A stretch of DNA of 11,085 nucleotides from an uncultured Ruminococcus sp. (GTDB lineage Bacteria; Bacillota; Clostridia; Oscillospirales; CAG-272): positions 1-11,085 of the forward strand of contig CACXED010000096.1 of assembly GCA_902766575.1 (NCBI GenBank), written 5' to 3'. Positions 1 to 7,476 of the stretch are shown here, piece after piece. A program made the translations under genes and the position numbers. Positions within the stretch are counted from its first letter, which is position 1, and the number at the start of each line of letters is the position of its first letter. Under the pieces are notes generated by a model. It ran no database searches. It was not told the DNA's origin and was given only the letters and a program-made list of their open reading frames with translations.

Positions 1-78
1 CATCTCCTTGAAATCGGCGCGGGCGTGCTCCTCATAGTTCATGCCGTAATAGCTTACGGCGGTGTGTTTGATTGACAT
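1..78 (-). CDS. N-terminus of an unidentified protein (cut by left edge)
   Basis: The first 26 codons of a minus-strand gene are present; translation begins MSIKHTAVSYYGMNYEEHAR and continues into an acidic/basic helix-like stretch at the window edge. An AAAGGA ribosome binding site at 86-91 sits 7 bases before the ATG at 78. The gene starts 23 bases after the stop of the GH89-like gene, so it is very likely the third gene of the SBP-1 operon. There is no signal peptide, so the product should be cytoplasmic. The short N-terminus is vaguely like that of uncharacterised clostridial TIM-barrel carbohydrate enzymes, but this is a recollection, not a demonstrable domain match. Function is left open. 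Confidence 0.7.
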   Translation of the reverse strand, partial: MSIKHTAVSYYGMNYEEHARADFKEM

Positions 79-101
79 AGATTTATCCTTTCAGAAGTTT
101 A

Positions 102-2354
102 TTAAAATCCGAAGCCGTCGATCAGCTCGGCCGCCCAATAAAGCAGCTCTGATACGCCGCGGCGATCGATTTCGTTCATTTTTTCGAGCGGAATCTCATA
201 ATAGCGTCGGCGATTTTCAGCAGCTCTCGCGCTGATCGCTTCGCGGTCGGGCGAGCCGTTCTTCGCCTTTTTCACCTCGTCGAACAGTATCTCCATCTCG
301 GGAACATACAGATACTGCGCGTTCTCGAAGATGTAGCTGCGGCAGTAATTATTCTCGGCGTTTCGTTTGAGAGTCGTCTCGAAATCCGGATTGGTGTCGG
401 TGACGCTCCGCAGACGGCAGAGGGTCGCCCACATCGAATAATCCTCGTGGGTCGCCAATAATCCGGCAAGCGTGCGGTTCAGCTCCAGCGTCCGCTCCAT
501 AGCCTCCGACGGGTCGCCGCCGTTAAGATAAAGCTTCTGCGAGAGTATTATTCCGAAGTCGATGAAGCGTCCGAGCACTGTCCGCGCGATATCGCAGACG
601 TCCCGGCGGAGCATTTCGTCATTACTTTCGAGCTTGGCGAGGGTTCGCAGTATGTCCGACGCATTCGATTTCAGCTTTGCCGCCGATTCAAACCGCCCAT
701 CGAAGCGGTTCGGGTCGCCGCTGAAAGGCGCGCGTCCGATGATGATCGGGAAGATATCGTTGTCGCTCTGATCGAAGCCCTTGGTCTGATAGGAGCTCCA
801 CGCCCGAAGCTGTACGATCGGCATGAATTTGTGCCACAGTCGGGTCATGACGGCGCACAGGCTTTCCGGATAGCGGTCGGAGCAGAATTTGTCCACCACT
901 TCCGCTATCGGCAGCGTTCCGGAATCCCATGCGTTCAGCGCTAAATATTCGGTTATCAGCGTGTCGCCGTGGGACAGCTCCGGCCAGAGTATCAGACCCT
1001 TGCACATCGGATCAGCCCTGGCGAGCTTCAGCCGCTCGTTGGTCAGCCCGTAGAAGCCGCGGATTTCATTGTTCGGCTCGTAGCCGCTGAATATCCCGAA
1101 TATCCACGGGAATTTTCCGACCACGCCCCAGCTTGTGAAATTGCTCTCCCGCGTGGTGTCCGAGGTGTAGTCGAGGATGATCGACTGATTCGGATCAAGC
1201 TCGGCCACCAGCCGCTGAACCTCCTCGGGCTTGTAGAACATCCACAAATCCCAGCTGGCTATGAACAGCTTAGCGTTCGGATATTTTTCCGCTAAATGCG
1301 CGGCGATGCGGCGGTAGACGTTCAGCTTGAGCCGCATATTTTCCTCGCGGTCGTCCGAATAGCTCCGCTCGGCGAGCCCGATGGTATGGAACAGCTCAGG
1401 CTTGCCGTATTCGCGGATGTGAGCGTCGGTGAGCCTGAAATAATTGTCGAGATTTTCATCCTTGCGGACGTCCCAGACGAGCCCGGTCTGCTCACGGTAT
1501 CCGCTCGATTTCTGCGACAGCAGCTCGGGCTTGACCGACTCTAAAAATTCGATCGGCGTGCGCGAATACCAGTGAGTCATCGTGCCGCAGTCCTCGGGGT
1601 GCATCAGATCGCGCTCAAAGGCGTAGGCGAGCAGCTTTTTCCGAAGCTCGCCGCGGTATTCGAGCGACCAGAACAGCGTCCTGTCGTCGTAGCCTGCGCC
1701 AGCCTCGGGCAGAGGCTTGTCGCGGTCGGGATAGCTCACTATATCCGGAAAGGCGCGCTGGAACAGGTCGTCGATTCCGATGCGCAGCATGAACATATTC
1801 AGCCGCTTTTTCAGAATCCAATCGATCTCCTGCTTCCAGTCGTCAAGGCTCCAATGCTCGGCCTGAAAGCGATGCAGACTGCGGTGCGCGAAATATCTGA
1901 GTCCGCGGTATTCAAAGCGCGGCGATTCGTACAGGTCGATTTCCGAGAGCTTCAGCCCGGCCTTTGGTATGCGGTCGCCGTCCCAGAAATACCGGCAGCC
2001 GCAGAAAAGCTCAAAATAGCGATAGACTGCGTAGATCGCGGCGCGGGGACGACCTCCGGCGAAGAATATCACCTCGCGCCCGCCGATTTCCTGCGAGCGT
2101 ATGCGGTAGTTGTCGGTGCCGTATCTGATTCCGAAGTCGTCGATCAGCCGCTTGAAATAGAGCTCGGCGGAATAATGATTGACCGCGTCGGTTCCGATGG
2201 CGACAATCGGCGAGCTGTCGTCGGGGATCGGCTCAAGATCGGTGATGATCCGGCACACCGCGCCGCTGACCTCTGACGCGAGACTTGCGAAGGTCTCAGC
2301 CGCGATCTCATAGGCGCGGTGCGCGTGGGAGGGACTGATTATTGTAAGTGTCAT
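102..2354 (-). CDS. GH89-like alpha-N-acetylglucosaminidase family protein, cytoplasmic
   Basis: A 750-residue protein with the three-part layout of the NAGLU/GH89 family: an alpha/beta N-terminal domain (about 1-145, ending in a GCRYFWDG segment), a TIM-barrel-like catalytic domain (about 148-480, opening with EIDWILKKRLNMF) and an all-helical C-terminus. Two candidate catalytic glutamates are E329 (in IGLAERSY) and E459 (in LILWPELSHGD); they lie 130 residues apart, the same gap as E316 and E446 of human NAGLU as I remember them. Other barrel segments are FIASWDLW and SIILDYTSD. Length matches NAGLU, but no signal peptide is present, so it probably acts on imported oligosaccharides. The ATG at 2354 is preferred over a GTG at 2363 because the AGGAG site at 2365-2369 abuts the GTG but is 10 bases from the ATG. 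It lies 39 bases after SBP-1 in the same operon. Similarity is distant; another GH67N-plus-barrel glycosidase family is possible. Confidence 0.62.
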   Translation of the reverse strand: MTLTIISPSHAHRAYEIAAETFASLASEVSGAVCRIITDLEPIPDDSSPIVAIGTDAVNHYSAELYFKRLIDDFGIRYGTDNYRIRSQEIGGREVIFFAGGRPRAAIYAVYRYFELFCGCRYFWDGDRIPKAGLKLSEIDLYESPRFEYRGLRYFAHRSLHRFQAEHWSLDDWKQEIDWILKKRLNMFMLRIGIDDLFQRAFPDIVSYPDRDKPLPEAGAGYDDRTLFWSLEYRGELRKKLLAYAFERDLMHPEDCGTMTHWYSRTPIEFLESVKPELLSQKSSGYREQTGLVWDVRKDENLDNYFRLTDAHIREYGKPELFHTIGLAERSYSDDREENMRLKLNVYRRIAAHLAEKYPNAKLFIASWDLWMFYKPEEVQRLVAELDPNQSIILDYTSDTTRESNFTSWGVVGKFPWIFGIFSGYEPNNEIRGFYGLTNERLKLARADPMCKGLILWPELSHGDTLITEYLALNAWDSGTLPIAEVVDKFCSDRYPESLCAVMTRLWHKFMPIVQLRAWSSYQTKGFDQSDNDIFPIIIGRAPFSGDPNRFDGRFESAAKLKSNASDILRTLAKLESNDEMLRRDVCDIARTVLGRFIDFGIILSQKLYLNGGDPSEAMERTLELNRTLAGLLATHEDYSMWATLCRLRSVTDTNPDFETTLKRNAENNYCRSYIFENAQYLYVPEMEILFDEVKKAKNGSPDREAISARAAENRRRYYEIPLEKMNEIDRRGVSELLYWAAELIDGFGF

Positions 2355-2364
2355 TGATAACACT

Positions 2365-2369
2365 CTCCT
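2365..2369 (-). promoter_or_regulatory. Ribosome binding site deciding the GH89-like start
   Basis: AGGAG on the minus strand lies 10 bases before the ATG at 2354 and only one base from the alternative GTG at 2363, which rules out the longer reading for standard initiation. Confidence 0.65.
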
Positions 2370-2393
2370 GTAACACGATAAAGCGCGTTCTGA

Positions 2394-3839
2394 TTATTCC
2401 GGAATATTTCCGAGCTTTTCAAGAGCCGCGACCCATTTTGACATACCTGACGCCATAGTCGAGGCTAAATTATCGCCGTTGTCGGGAGTCATGAGCGAAT
2501 TGGTCTGAGGCGAGAAGCAGGTCGAGAAAGCAGATGCGAAATCCATCGTCATTCCGTCGCGGATGAGTCCAAGCATCTCAGGAACGTCCGCGTCGCGGGT
2601 GTATTTGTCGCGCAGGGCGATTTCATAATAGGCCGGAACTACGTCCTGCATACCATAATAGCTAAGCGCCTCCATAACCCGGCAGGTGAGGTCTATGTCG
2701 CTCGCCGTTTTAGGAATGAACATGACGTTTGTAGCAGTGCCGATCTGCGTATAATATTTTCCCTGCGCCGAATCATACTTCGGATAGGGAACTATTCCGA
2801 AATCCGATTTCATATTTCTCATAAGCTCGCTCTCGGTTATGTAAAGGTATGAGAGATGGAAAAGTGCGCGATCCTCGCAGAAAGCCGCGGGAAATGCGTT
2901 GAAATCCACCGCGCTGCCCTCGTAATAGCCATCACCGCTCTTATTGAACGCCATCAGCTTATCAAAAGAATCAGCCATGCGCTCGGTGAGTCCGGTGAAA
3001 TAGCGTTCGTTGTTTTCATTGACATCCACGACCTTGATTTCCAGAGACGTCTGGAACGCGCGCCACGGTACGCGCTGCATATAGCAGCCGATGCGGTCGG
3101 TTTCGAGCTTTATATTTCCGTCTCCGTCGATATCGTCGGTGACGGTATGAGACATTTCGATGAGCTTATCGAGCGTCCATTCGCCGCTGCGAACCAGCTC
3201 GTAGGGATTCTCGAGCTTGAAGTTGTCAAGAAGCTGCTTGTTGAAATATACAACCGCGCAGTCCTTGTATACCGACAGGTTAGCGTCGCCGATAGCGCAG
3301 AACAGCTTGCCGTTTATTCCCAGATTGCCGTTGTGATCAGCCAGCCACCACGGATTGTCAAGATTCAGATCGGAGAGCTTATTCAAATCAACAAAATATC
3401 CGCCGGTTATCTCAGGCAGCGTGCAGACTATGTAACCGGTTATAAGATCATATGTCGGATCTCCGGCGAGAACCGTGCTTGAGATAAGCGCGTTGTAGTT
3501 GTTACGCGCCTCCCAGTCGTCCGATTCATAACGGTATTCAAAGCTGATGTTGAAATGCTCTTCTACCTTGCGGCTGCGATTGTACATGGCGTCGTTGACG
3601 ATCTCTCCGTTTGATTCGGTGACAAATTCATAGCTTTTTTCGGTTGGTACGAGGATAGTAAATGTACGTCCGCCGTTGTCCTCCTCGGGGATTCCGAGGC
3701 TCAATGTGGTTTCGGGCGCTTCGGTGGTTTCGGCTTGGGCGTCGGAAGCAGTTCCGGACGGCGGATTATCCTTGCCGCATGAGCAGATCGACGCCGCCAT
3801 TGACAGCGCGATAAGCAGGGGGAGCGTTCGTTTTGACAT
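2394..3839 (-). CDS. Extracellular solute-binding lipoprotein 1 (ABC sugar family, paralogue 1)
   Basis: A 481-residue precursor: basic start MSKRTLP, hydrophobic core, lipobox ICSC with the lipidated cysteine at residue 21, then a Ser/Thr/Glu/Ala-rich linker to about residue 55. The mature part resembles family 1 substrate-binding proteins of ABC sugar importers and shares motifs with the other two binding proteins here: NGEIVNDAMYNRS near 77-89, VVYFNKQ near 196, DFGIVPYPKYD near 346-356 and a C-terminal TRD...MLGLIRDG block. An EF-hand-like loop DIDGDGNIKLETD lies at about 236-248. The ATG at 3839 is chosen over one at 3845 because AGGAGG at 3848-3853 lies 8 bases from it. It is first in an operon with the GH89-like gene and has its own strong promoter. 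The ligand is unknown; an oligosaccharide is inferred. No permease is present. Confidence 0.88.
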   Translation of the reverse strand: MSKRTLPLLIALSMAASICSCGKDNPPSGTASDAQAETTEAPETTLSLGIPEEDNGGRTFTILVPTEKSYEFVTESNGEIVNDAMYNRSRKVEEHFNISFEYRYESDDWEARNNYNALISSTVLAGDPTYDLITGYIVCTLPEITGGYFVDLNKLSDLNLDNPWWLADHNGNLGINGKLFCAIGDANLSVYKDCAVVYFNKQLLDNFKLENPYELVRSGEWTLDKLIEMSHTVTDDIDGDGNIKLETDRIGCYMQRVPWRAFQTSLEIKVVDVNENNERYFTGLTERMADSFDKLMAFNKSGDGYYEGSAVDFNAFPAAFCEDRALFHLSYLYITESELMRNMKSDFGIVPYPKYDSAQGKYYTQIGTATNVMFIPKTASDIDLTCRVMEALSYYGMQDVVPAYYEIALRDKYTRDADVPEMLGLIRDGMTMDFASAFSTCFSPQTNSLMTPDNGDNLASTMASGMSKWVAALEKLGNIPE

Positions 3840-3847
3840 GAGCATAT

Positions 3848-3853
3848 CCTCCT
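3848..3853 (-). promoter_or_regulatory. Ribosome binding site deciding the SBP-1 start
   Basis: A full AGGAGG lies 8 bases before the ATG at 3839 but only 2 bases before the ATG at 3845, so the downstream ATG is the likely start. Confidence 0.75.
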
Positions 3854-3908
3854 AAAATATTTTCAGATCGGTGAACTTAATAAATTGAAGGCTCGAGCTT
3901 ACAATTTT

Positions 3909-3937
3909 ATTATAGCAGACGTCAAAACGCGATTCAA
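3909..3937 (-). promoter_or_regulatory. Sigma-A promoter of the SBP-1/GH89-like operon
   Basis: On the minus strand a -35 TTGAAT (3932-3937) is followed after exactly 17 bases by -10 TATAAT (3909-3914), with TGC before the -10 making an extended -10 (TGnTATAAT). Transcription should start near 3902, giving a leader of about 60 bases before the SBP-1 ATG. It lies between the end of AraC-1 and SBP-1, so SBP-1 need not depend on read-through from the regulator gene. Confidence 0.75.
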
Positions 3938-3958
3938 CAGGTTTTCAAAAAACATATC

Positions 3959-3980
3959 GGAACATAGGCGGCAATGTTCC
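3959..3980 (-). terminator. Inverted repeat after AraC-1: weak terminator or operator
   Basis: GGAACAT and ATGTTCC form perfect 7-base arms around an 8-base spacer, starting 2 bases beyond the AraC-1 stop. On the minus strand a run of six T follows the stem after 6 bases, so it could be a weak intrinsic terminator for AraC-1. It also lies about 22 bases upstream of the -35 of the SBP-1 promoter, a normal place for an activator site. The sequence does not decide between the two. Confidence 0.4.
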
Positions 3981-3982
3981 AG

Positions 3983-4843
3983 TCAGATTTTTCTCGAATT
4001 CATTTTCCGGAACTGCAGCGGAGTCATACCGCGCGAGTGCTTGAAGCATTTGATGAAATAGCTCGTATCGGAGATTCCGGCTCTGTCGCCGATCTGGGTC
4101 ACGGACAGATCAAGGCGATAGATGAGCAGATTTTCCGCGTAGCCGAGCCGGTAGCGCATGATGAGCTCGTTCGGCGTACATCCAAGCTCGGTACGGAGCC
4201 GGTGACAGAGATAACTATGACTGATGTGAAGCTGATCTGCGATGAAGTAGGGCGAGATATCCTCGTCGAAATGATCCTCGATGCAGCGATTCACCGCCGA
4301 GATGAATTCTGACGAGCCCTCGCTCTGACTGCCGCTGCTCAGACAATAGGCGAGGTAGTGTATTCTGATGATATTCGCCCGCGCTGGGAGCTCCATGTCC
4401 GGCTGATTGTCGTATGAGATCAGCTTTTCGATCTCCTGCCGCATCTCGCAGAGCAGAGCCGAATCTCCTCTGAAAACACAGCGTTCGAGCGGTGTTTCGC
4501 GTCCGAATGCCAGCAGATACTTGATGTTTCTGAACGACAGCTCGTAGGAGTAGATAAGCTCGGGAACGTAGCCGAAAACATAGGCTTCATACGGGGCTTC
4601 GCAGGCGAGCGAGGAATGTTCAACTCCGGGCGGAATTATCATCACATCGCCGGTTTGAAGTACGACTGAATTATCATTTATCATATATGTGCGCTGACCC
4701 TTAGTCTGGTAAGCGACTTCATAGGAATCGTGAGTGTGTCTTGGATAAAAGCCTTTGCCAGCATTTCCGTACTGCATCTCGCCGAAAAAATCCCCATCGT
4801 CCTTGTGACCGAATTTTACCCTGACGTTATTTGACCTTTTCAT
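3983..4843 (-). CDS. AraC-family transcriptional regulator 1 with cupin sensor domain
   Basis: A 286-residue regulator. The N-terminal half is a cupin/AraC-binding-like domain, with HTHDSYEVAYQTKG at 36-49 and GDVMIIPPGVEHSS at 65-78. The C-terminal half holds the two AraC helix-turn-helix units: ISPYFIADQLHISHSYL near 196-212 and SVTQIGDRAGISDTSYFIK near 247-265, ending with the usual GMTPLQFRK. It should bind a sugar-derived ligand and activate nearby genes; candidates are the divergent GH130-SBP-2 operon and the downstream SBP-1 operon. The ATG at 4843 is chosen because GGAGG (4849-4853) precedes it by 5 bases, whereas a longer reading from 4888 would begin upstream of the expected transcription start. 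The family is secure; target and ligand are inferred. Confidence 0.9.
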   Translation of the reverse strand: MKRSNNVRVKFGHKDDGDFFGEMQYGNAGKGFYPRHTHDSYEVAYQTKGQRTYMINDNSVVLQTGDVMIIPPGVEHSSLACEAPYEAYVFGYVPELIYSYELSFRNIKYLLAFGRETPLERCVFRGDSALLCEMRQEIEKLISYDNQPDMELPARANIIRIHYLAYCLSSGSQSEGSSEFISAVNRCIEDHFDEDISPYFIADQLHISHSYLCHRLRTELGCTPNELIMRYRLGYAENLLIYRLDLSVTQIGDRAGISDTSYFIKCFKHSRGMTPLQFRKMNSRKI

Positions 4844-4848
4844 GATAG

Positions 4849-4853
4849 CCTCC
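4849..4853 (-). promoter_or_regulatory. Ribosome binding site deciding the AraC-1 start
   Basis: GGAGG on the minus strand, 5 bases before the ATG at 4843. The alternative ATG at 4888 falls between the -10 box and the expected transcription start and has no such site. Confidence 0.7.
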
Positions 4854-4888
4854 GCTATAGAACAGATTTGTCGCATTTTTGCATACAT

Positions 4889-4925
4889 ATATTATAGCAT
4901 ATAAATGTCGAAAATGCTATAATAT
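4889..4925. promoter_or_regulatory. Divergent overlapping promoters within a 12-base inverted repeat (AraC-1 / GH130)
   Basis: Perfect 12-base arms, ATATTATAGCAT (4889-4900) and ATGCTATAATAT (4914-4925), flank a 13-base spacer. Each arm contains an outward-facing extended -10 box TGCTATAAT: minus strand 4891-4899 for AraC-1, plus strand 4915-4923 for GH130. At 17-base spacing the -35 position of each promoter falls on the other's arm and reads TAGCAT, a poor -35. Expected starts are near 4884 (minus) and 4930 (plus), about 46 bases apart, so two polymerases should not fit at once. The symmetry may also form an operator. Confidence 0.7.
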
Positions 4926-4954
4926 TTTTGAAAATTTTATTGAGAGGTGGAATT

Positions 4955-5905
4955 ATGCTCCCTGAATCTTTTTCTTTCGTCAACAGATTTCGCAAATACG
5001 AGGGAAATCCGATAATCCGCCCGGGCACGACCGAATACACCGCCGACTGTGTGTTCAATCCCGGCGCGATAGTTTACAACGGCGAGGTCAGAATGCTCTG
5101 CCGCTGTATCAACTTAAATATGCACGCAGCCGGTAATAACTGGAGCGTTTCAACGCTCGTCTGGGCGAGAAGCCGCGATGGACTCAGCTTTGAGCTTGAC
5201 GAAAAGCCGTTTCTTGCGCCTGATGAGAACAGCCCTTATCCCGGAGGCTTCGAGGATCCGCGGCTCGTCTATATTCCGGATGAGAAGCTCTACGTGCTGA
5301 CCTATACCGGCGTTGAGGGGATTCAGCGCACGCCAGGAATGCTTGCGCTATCTCGCGACCTTGAAAACTGGGAATTTATCGGCGAATGCTTCCCGGGCAG
5401 AGCGGTTTCGATAACCGACCGCAAAATAAACGGAAAATATTGGGCTTACTACGGCAATTCAAGCGTCTTTATCGCTTGGTCTGACGATCTTCGCACATGG
5501 CAAACAGATAATATGCCGGTCATAAAGCCGAGAAGCGGTCATTTCGATTCGATTCTCTGCGAGTCGGTCTGCGCGCCGATAATCAATGACGACGGAATAC
5601 TACTGCTCTACAACGGAGCAGCCGGAATTGAATACAAGAAAAAGCTATCGAAGGGAATCTACCGTTTCCGTGAGAGCGTGAACGACCATTGCTATTCGAT
5701 AGGCTGGGCTTTGTTCGACCGCAACGACCCGACAAAGCTCATCGACCGCAGCGAGGATTCGTTTATCAAGCCCGAGCTTGCATACGAGCTTTACGGAATC
5801 TCAGAATATACGACCTTTGGTCAGGCATTGGTCGATTTCGGCGGACGCAGGATACTCTATTACGGCTGCTCGGATACCCGCATAGCCGCCGCTATCGCCG
5901 AATAA
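4955..5905 (+). CDS. Glycoside hydrolase family 130 (beta-mannosidase or mannoside phosphorylase)
   Basis: A 316-residue five-bladed beta-propeller enzyme with clear GH130 signatures: GNPIIRPG (17-24), FNPGAIVYNGEVRMLCR (34-50), SRDGLSF (73-79), GGFEDPRL (97-104) with the likely catalytic acid D101, YVLTYTG, GHFDSILCE, LLLYNG (216-221) and ILYYGCSDTRIA at the end. GH130 enzymes split beta-mannosides either by phosphorolysis or by hydrolysis. Here YNG replaces the YHG typical, as I recall, of phosphorylases, which leans towards hydrolysis. No signal peptide, so cytoplasmic. The ATG at 4955 has GAGAGGTGG just upstream (4942-4950); a TTG at 4928 would precede the expected transcript start. SBP-2 follows after 26 bases, so the pair forms one operon divergent from AraC-1. 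Confidence 0.88.
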   Translation: MLPESFSFVNRFRKYEGNPIIRPGTTEYTADCVFNPGAIVYNGEVRMLCRCINLNMHAAGNNWSVSTLVWARSRDGLSFELDEKPFLAPDENSPYPGGFEDPRLVYIPDEKLYVLTYTGVEGIQRTPGMLALSRDLENWEFIGECFPGRAVSITDRKINGKYWAYYGNSSVFIAWSDDLRTWQTDNMPVIKPRSGHFDSILCESVCAPIINDDGILLLYNGAAGIEYKKKLSKGIYRFRESVNDHCYSIGWALFDRNDPTKLIDRSEDSFIKPELAYELYGISEYTTFGQALVDFGGRRILYYGCSDTRIAAAIAE

Positions 5906-5931
5906 CATAATATAATAACGGAGGAAAAATC

Positions 5932-7386
5932 ATGAAACGCAAACTCGCATTGATAACAATGCTTCTGGTGCTGTTGCAGACCGCGGCAGCCTGCGGTGAG
6001 AAGCCGAACGATACTCCTGTCACCGACGGTGGCACGACCGAAGCCGTGGAAACAGAGGCAGACGTTTTTGCCGGATTAGCCGATAAGACCTATAACGGCA
6101 GGGAATTTAACTTCCTTATCAGAGAAACCGAATACGACGATTATTACATCGAAAAAGAGACCGGAGACGTGCTTGACGACGCGGTTTACCGCCGCAATAC
6201 CGAGGTCGAGCAGAGATTTGACATAAAGATAAACCCGATATCCATCAACGGCGCATGGTCTAACCGCGATAACTATCTCGGCGCAATCCGCAACTCGGTT
6301 ATGGCGGGCAGCGGCGAATACGATCTGGTTGACGGCTACGCGGGAATAATCGGCGGACTGTTCACCGACAACATATGTATGAACCTCTGGGACGTGCCGA
6401 ACCTGAGATTCAACGAAAAATGGTGGTCTGCGCTGGTTGCGGACGAGCTTACGGTCAACGGAAAGCTATACGACATGACCGGAGACCTCGCGATAAATAT
6501 GTGGAGCAATCTGCACGCCATGTATTTCAACAAGCGCATGATCGAGGACTACGGACGCACCTCGCCCTACGACCGTGTGAACAACGGCACATGGACATAT
6601 GACGCATTTCTTTCCGACATTAAGGACGTTTCAAAGGACCTCGACGGCGACGGCAATAAGACAGAGAAAGATCAATGGGGCTTCTTGGTCTATGATTCAA
6701 TCGCGCTCGACAATCTGCACAACGCCTTTGATATTCCTGTCTCGAAAACCGGAGCTGACGGCTTCCCGACCTTTGATCTCCAGAATGAAAAGCTGATTGG
6801 CACTGTCGAAAAGATCACCGCGCTTGCCTTTGAGAATCCTGACTCGCTCTATATGAAACAGGGAAATCCGAATATTATCGCCGACTCGCGTGGAATATTC
6901 ACCTCCGGCAACGCGATGTATTTCGCCGACACGCTTGCTGCCTGCACGGCTATGAGAGATTCCAATACCGATTTCGGAATCATACCGCTCCCGAAGTATG
7001 ACGAAAAGCAGGAGGGCTACTATACTTCCTCGCGCGACGGACGCACGATGTTTGTTATCCCTAACGACGTCAAGGACGTTGATTACGTCGGACTTATCAC
7101 CGAGGCATTGGCGGTCGCGAGCCACAAGTATGTCATTCCCGCTTATTATGATGTGACGCTCAAGACGAAAGCCGCGCGCGACGACGAATCCGCTGCAATG
7201 CTCGATATCATCCGCGACGGACTCAAGCTCGAATTTGTCGCCGAATATCAGGCGCAGACCGGAGGCGGCGGATTCTCGATCAGAATCTGTATGCAGAACA
7301 ATACTACCGAGTATGTCTCGATGGTCGCTTCAAATCTCAACAACTACAACGCAAGTCTCGAGAGCTTTCTCGAAGCCTATAAATAA
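5932..7386 (+). CDS. Extracellular solute-binding lipoprotein 2 (ABC sugar family, paralogue 2)
   Basis: A 484-residue precursor with a lipoprotein signal: MKRKLALI, hydrophobic core, AAAC with the lipidated cysteine at residue 21, then an acidic Thr/Glu linker to about 45. The mature protein shares the paralogue pattern GDVLDDAVYRRNTEVEQRF (78-96), MYFNKRM, DFGIIPLPKYD (347-357) and ARDDESAAMLDIIRDG (415-430). An EF-hand-like loop DLDGDGNKTEKD is at 236-247. The start is supported by GGAGG 7 bases before the ATG at 5932. Co-transcription with GH130 suggests that it delivers the substrate, or a precursor of it, of that enzyme, perhaps a beta-mannoside. No permease or ATPase follows; the gene is closed by the hairpin at 7447-7475. 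Confidence 0.88.
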   Translation: MKRKLALITMLLVLLQTAAACGEKPNDTPVTDGGTTEAVETEADVFAGLADKTYNGREFNFLIRETEYDDYYIEKETGDVLDDAVYRRNTEVEQRFDIKINPISINGAWSNRDNYLGAIRNSVMAGSGEYDLVDGYAGIIGGLFTDNICMNLWDVPNLRFNEKWWSALVADELTVNGKLYDMTGDLAINMWSNLHAMYFNKRMIEDYGRTSPYDRVNNGTWTYDAFLSDIKDVSKDLDGDGNKTEKDQWGFLVYDSIALDNLHNAFDIPVSKTGADGFPTFDLQNEKLIGTVEKITALAFENPDSLYMKQGNPNIIADSRGIFTSGNAMYFADTLAACTAMRDSNTDFGIIPLPKYDEKQEGYYTSSRDGRTMFVIPNDVKDVDYVGLITEALAVASHKYVIPAYYDVTLKTKAARDDESAAMLDIIRDGLKLEFVAEYQAQTGGGGFSIRICMQNNTTEYVSMVASNLNNYNASLESFLEAYK

Positions 7387-7446
7387 GCGACAGCTCAGCA
7401 AAAACGATCGCTGCTAACGATATCAGCACACAGCCAAATATGTTAA

Positions 7447-7475
7447 AAAACGCCGGTCAGCCTGACCGGCGTTTT
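7447..7475. terminator. Bidirectional intrinsic terminator between SBP-2 and AraC-2
   Basis: Arms AAAACGCCGGTCAG (7447-7460) and CTGACCGGCGTTTT (7462-7475) are perfectly complementary over 14 bases with one base between them; the physical loop will be slightly larger. On the plus strand the hairpin ends in TTTT, on the minus strand in six T. It lies 60 bases after the SBP-2 stop and 1 base beyond the AraC-2 stop, so it serves both convergent genes. Confidence 0.92.
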
Positions 7476-7476
7476 G

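Noticed and set aside
1572..2276. Long plus-strand open frame of 234 codons inside the GH89-like gene
   Set aside because: It is antisense to a gene with recognisable family motifs, lacks its own ribosome binding site and domain signatures, and is explained by the GC-rich codon use of the true frame.
3099..3138. Dockerin-like reading of the DGDG loop in SBP-1
   Set aside because: Dockerins need two such loops with linking helices; only one occurs, in the middle of a binding-protein fold.
2856..3482. Plus-strand open frame of 208 codons inside SBP-1
   Set aside because: Antisense to a clear lipoprotein gene; composition is that of a shadow frame and no start signal is present.
4844..4888. 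Longer N-terminus for AraC-1 from the ATG at 4888
   Set aside because: That ATG lies between the -10 box and the expected transcription start, while the ATG at 4843 has a good GGAGG site.
4928..4954. TTG start for GH130 giving nine more residues
   Set aside because: It would begin at or before the expected transcription start; the ATG at 4955 has GAGAGGTGG directly upstream.
4855..5058. Minus-strand 67-codon frame across the divergent promoter
   Set aside because: It overlaps the start of GH130 and the promoter region, with no domain or convincing start site.
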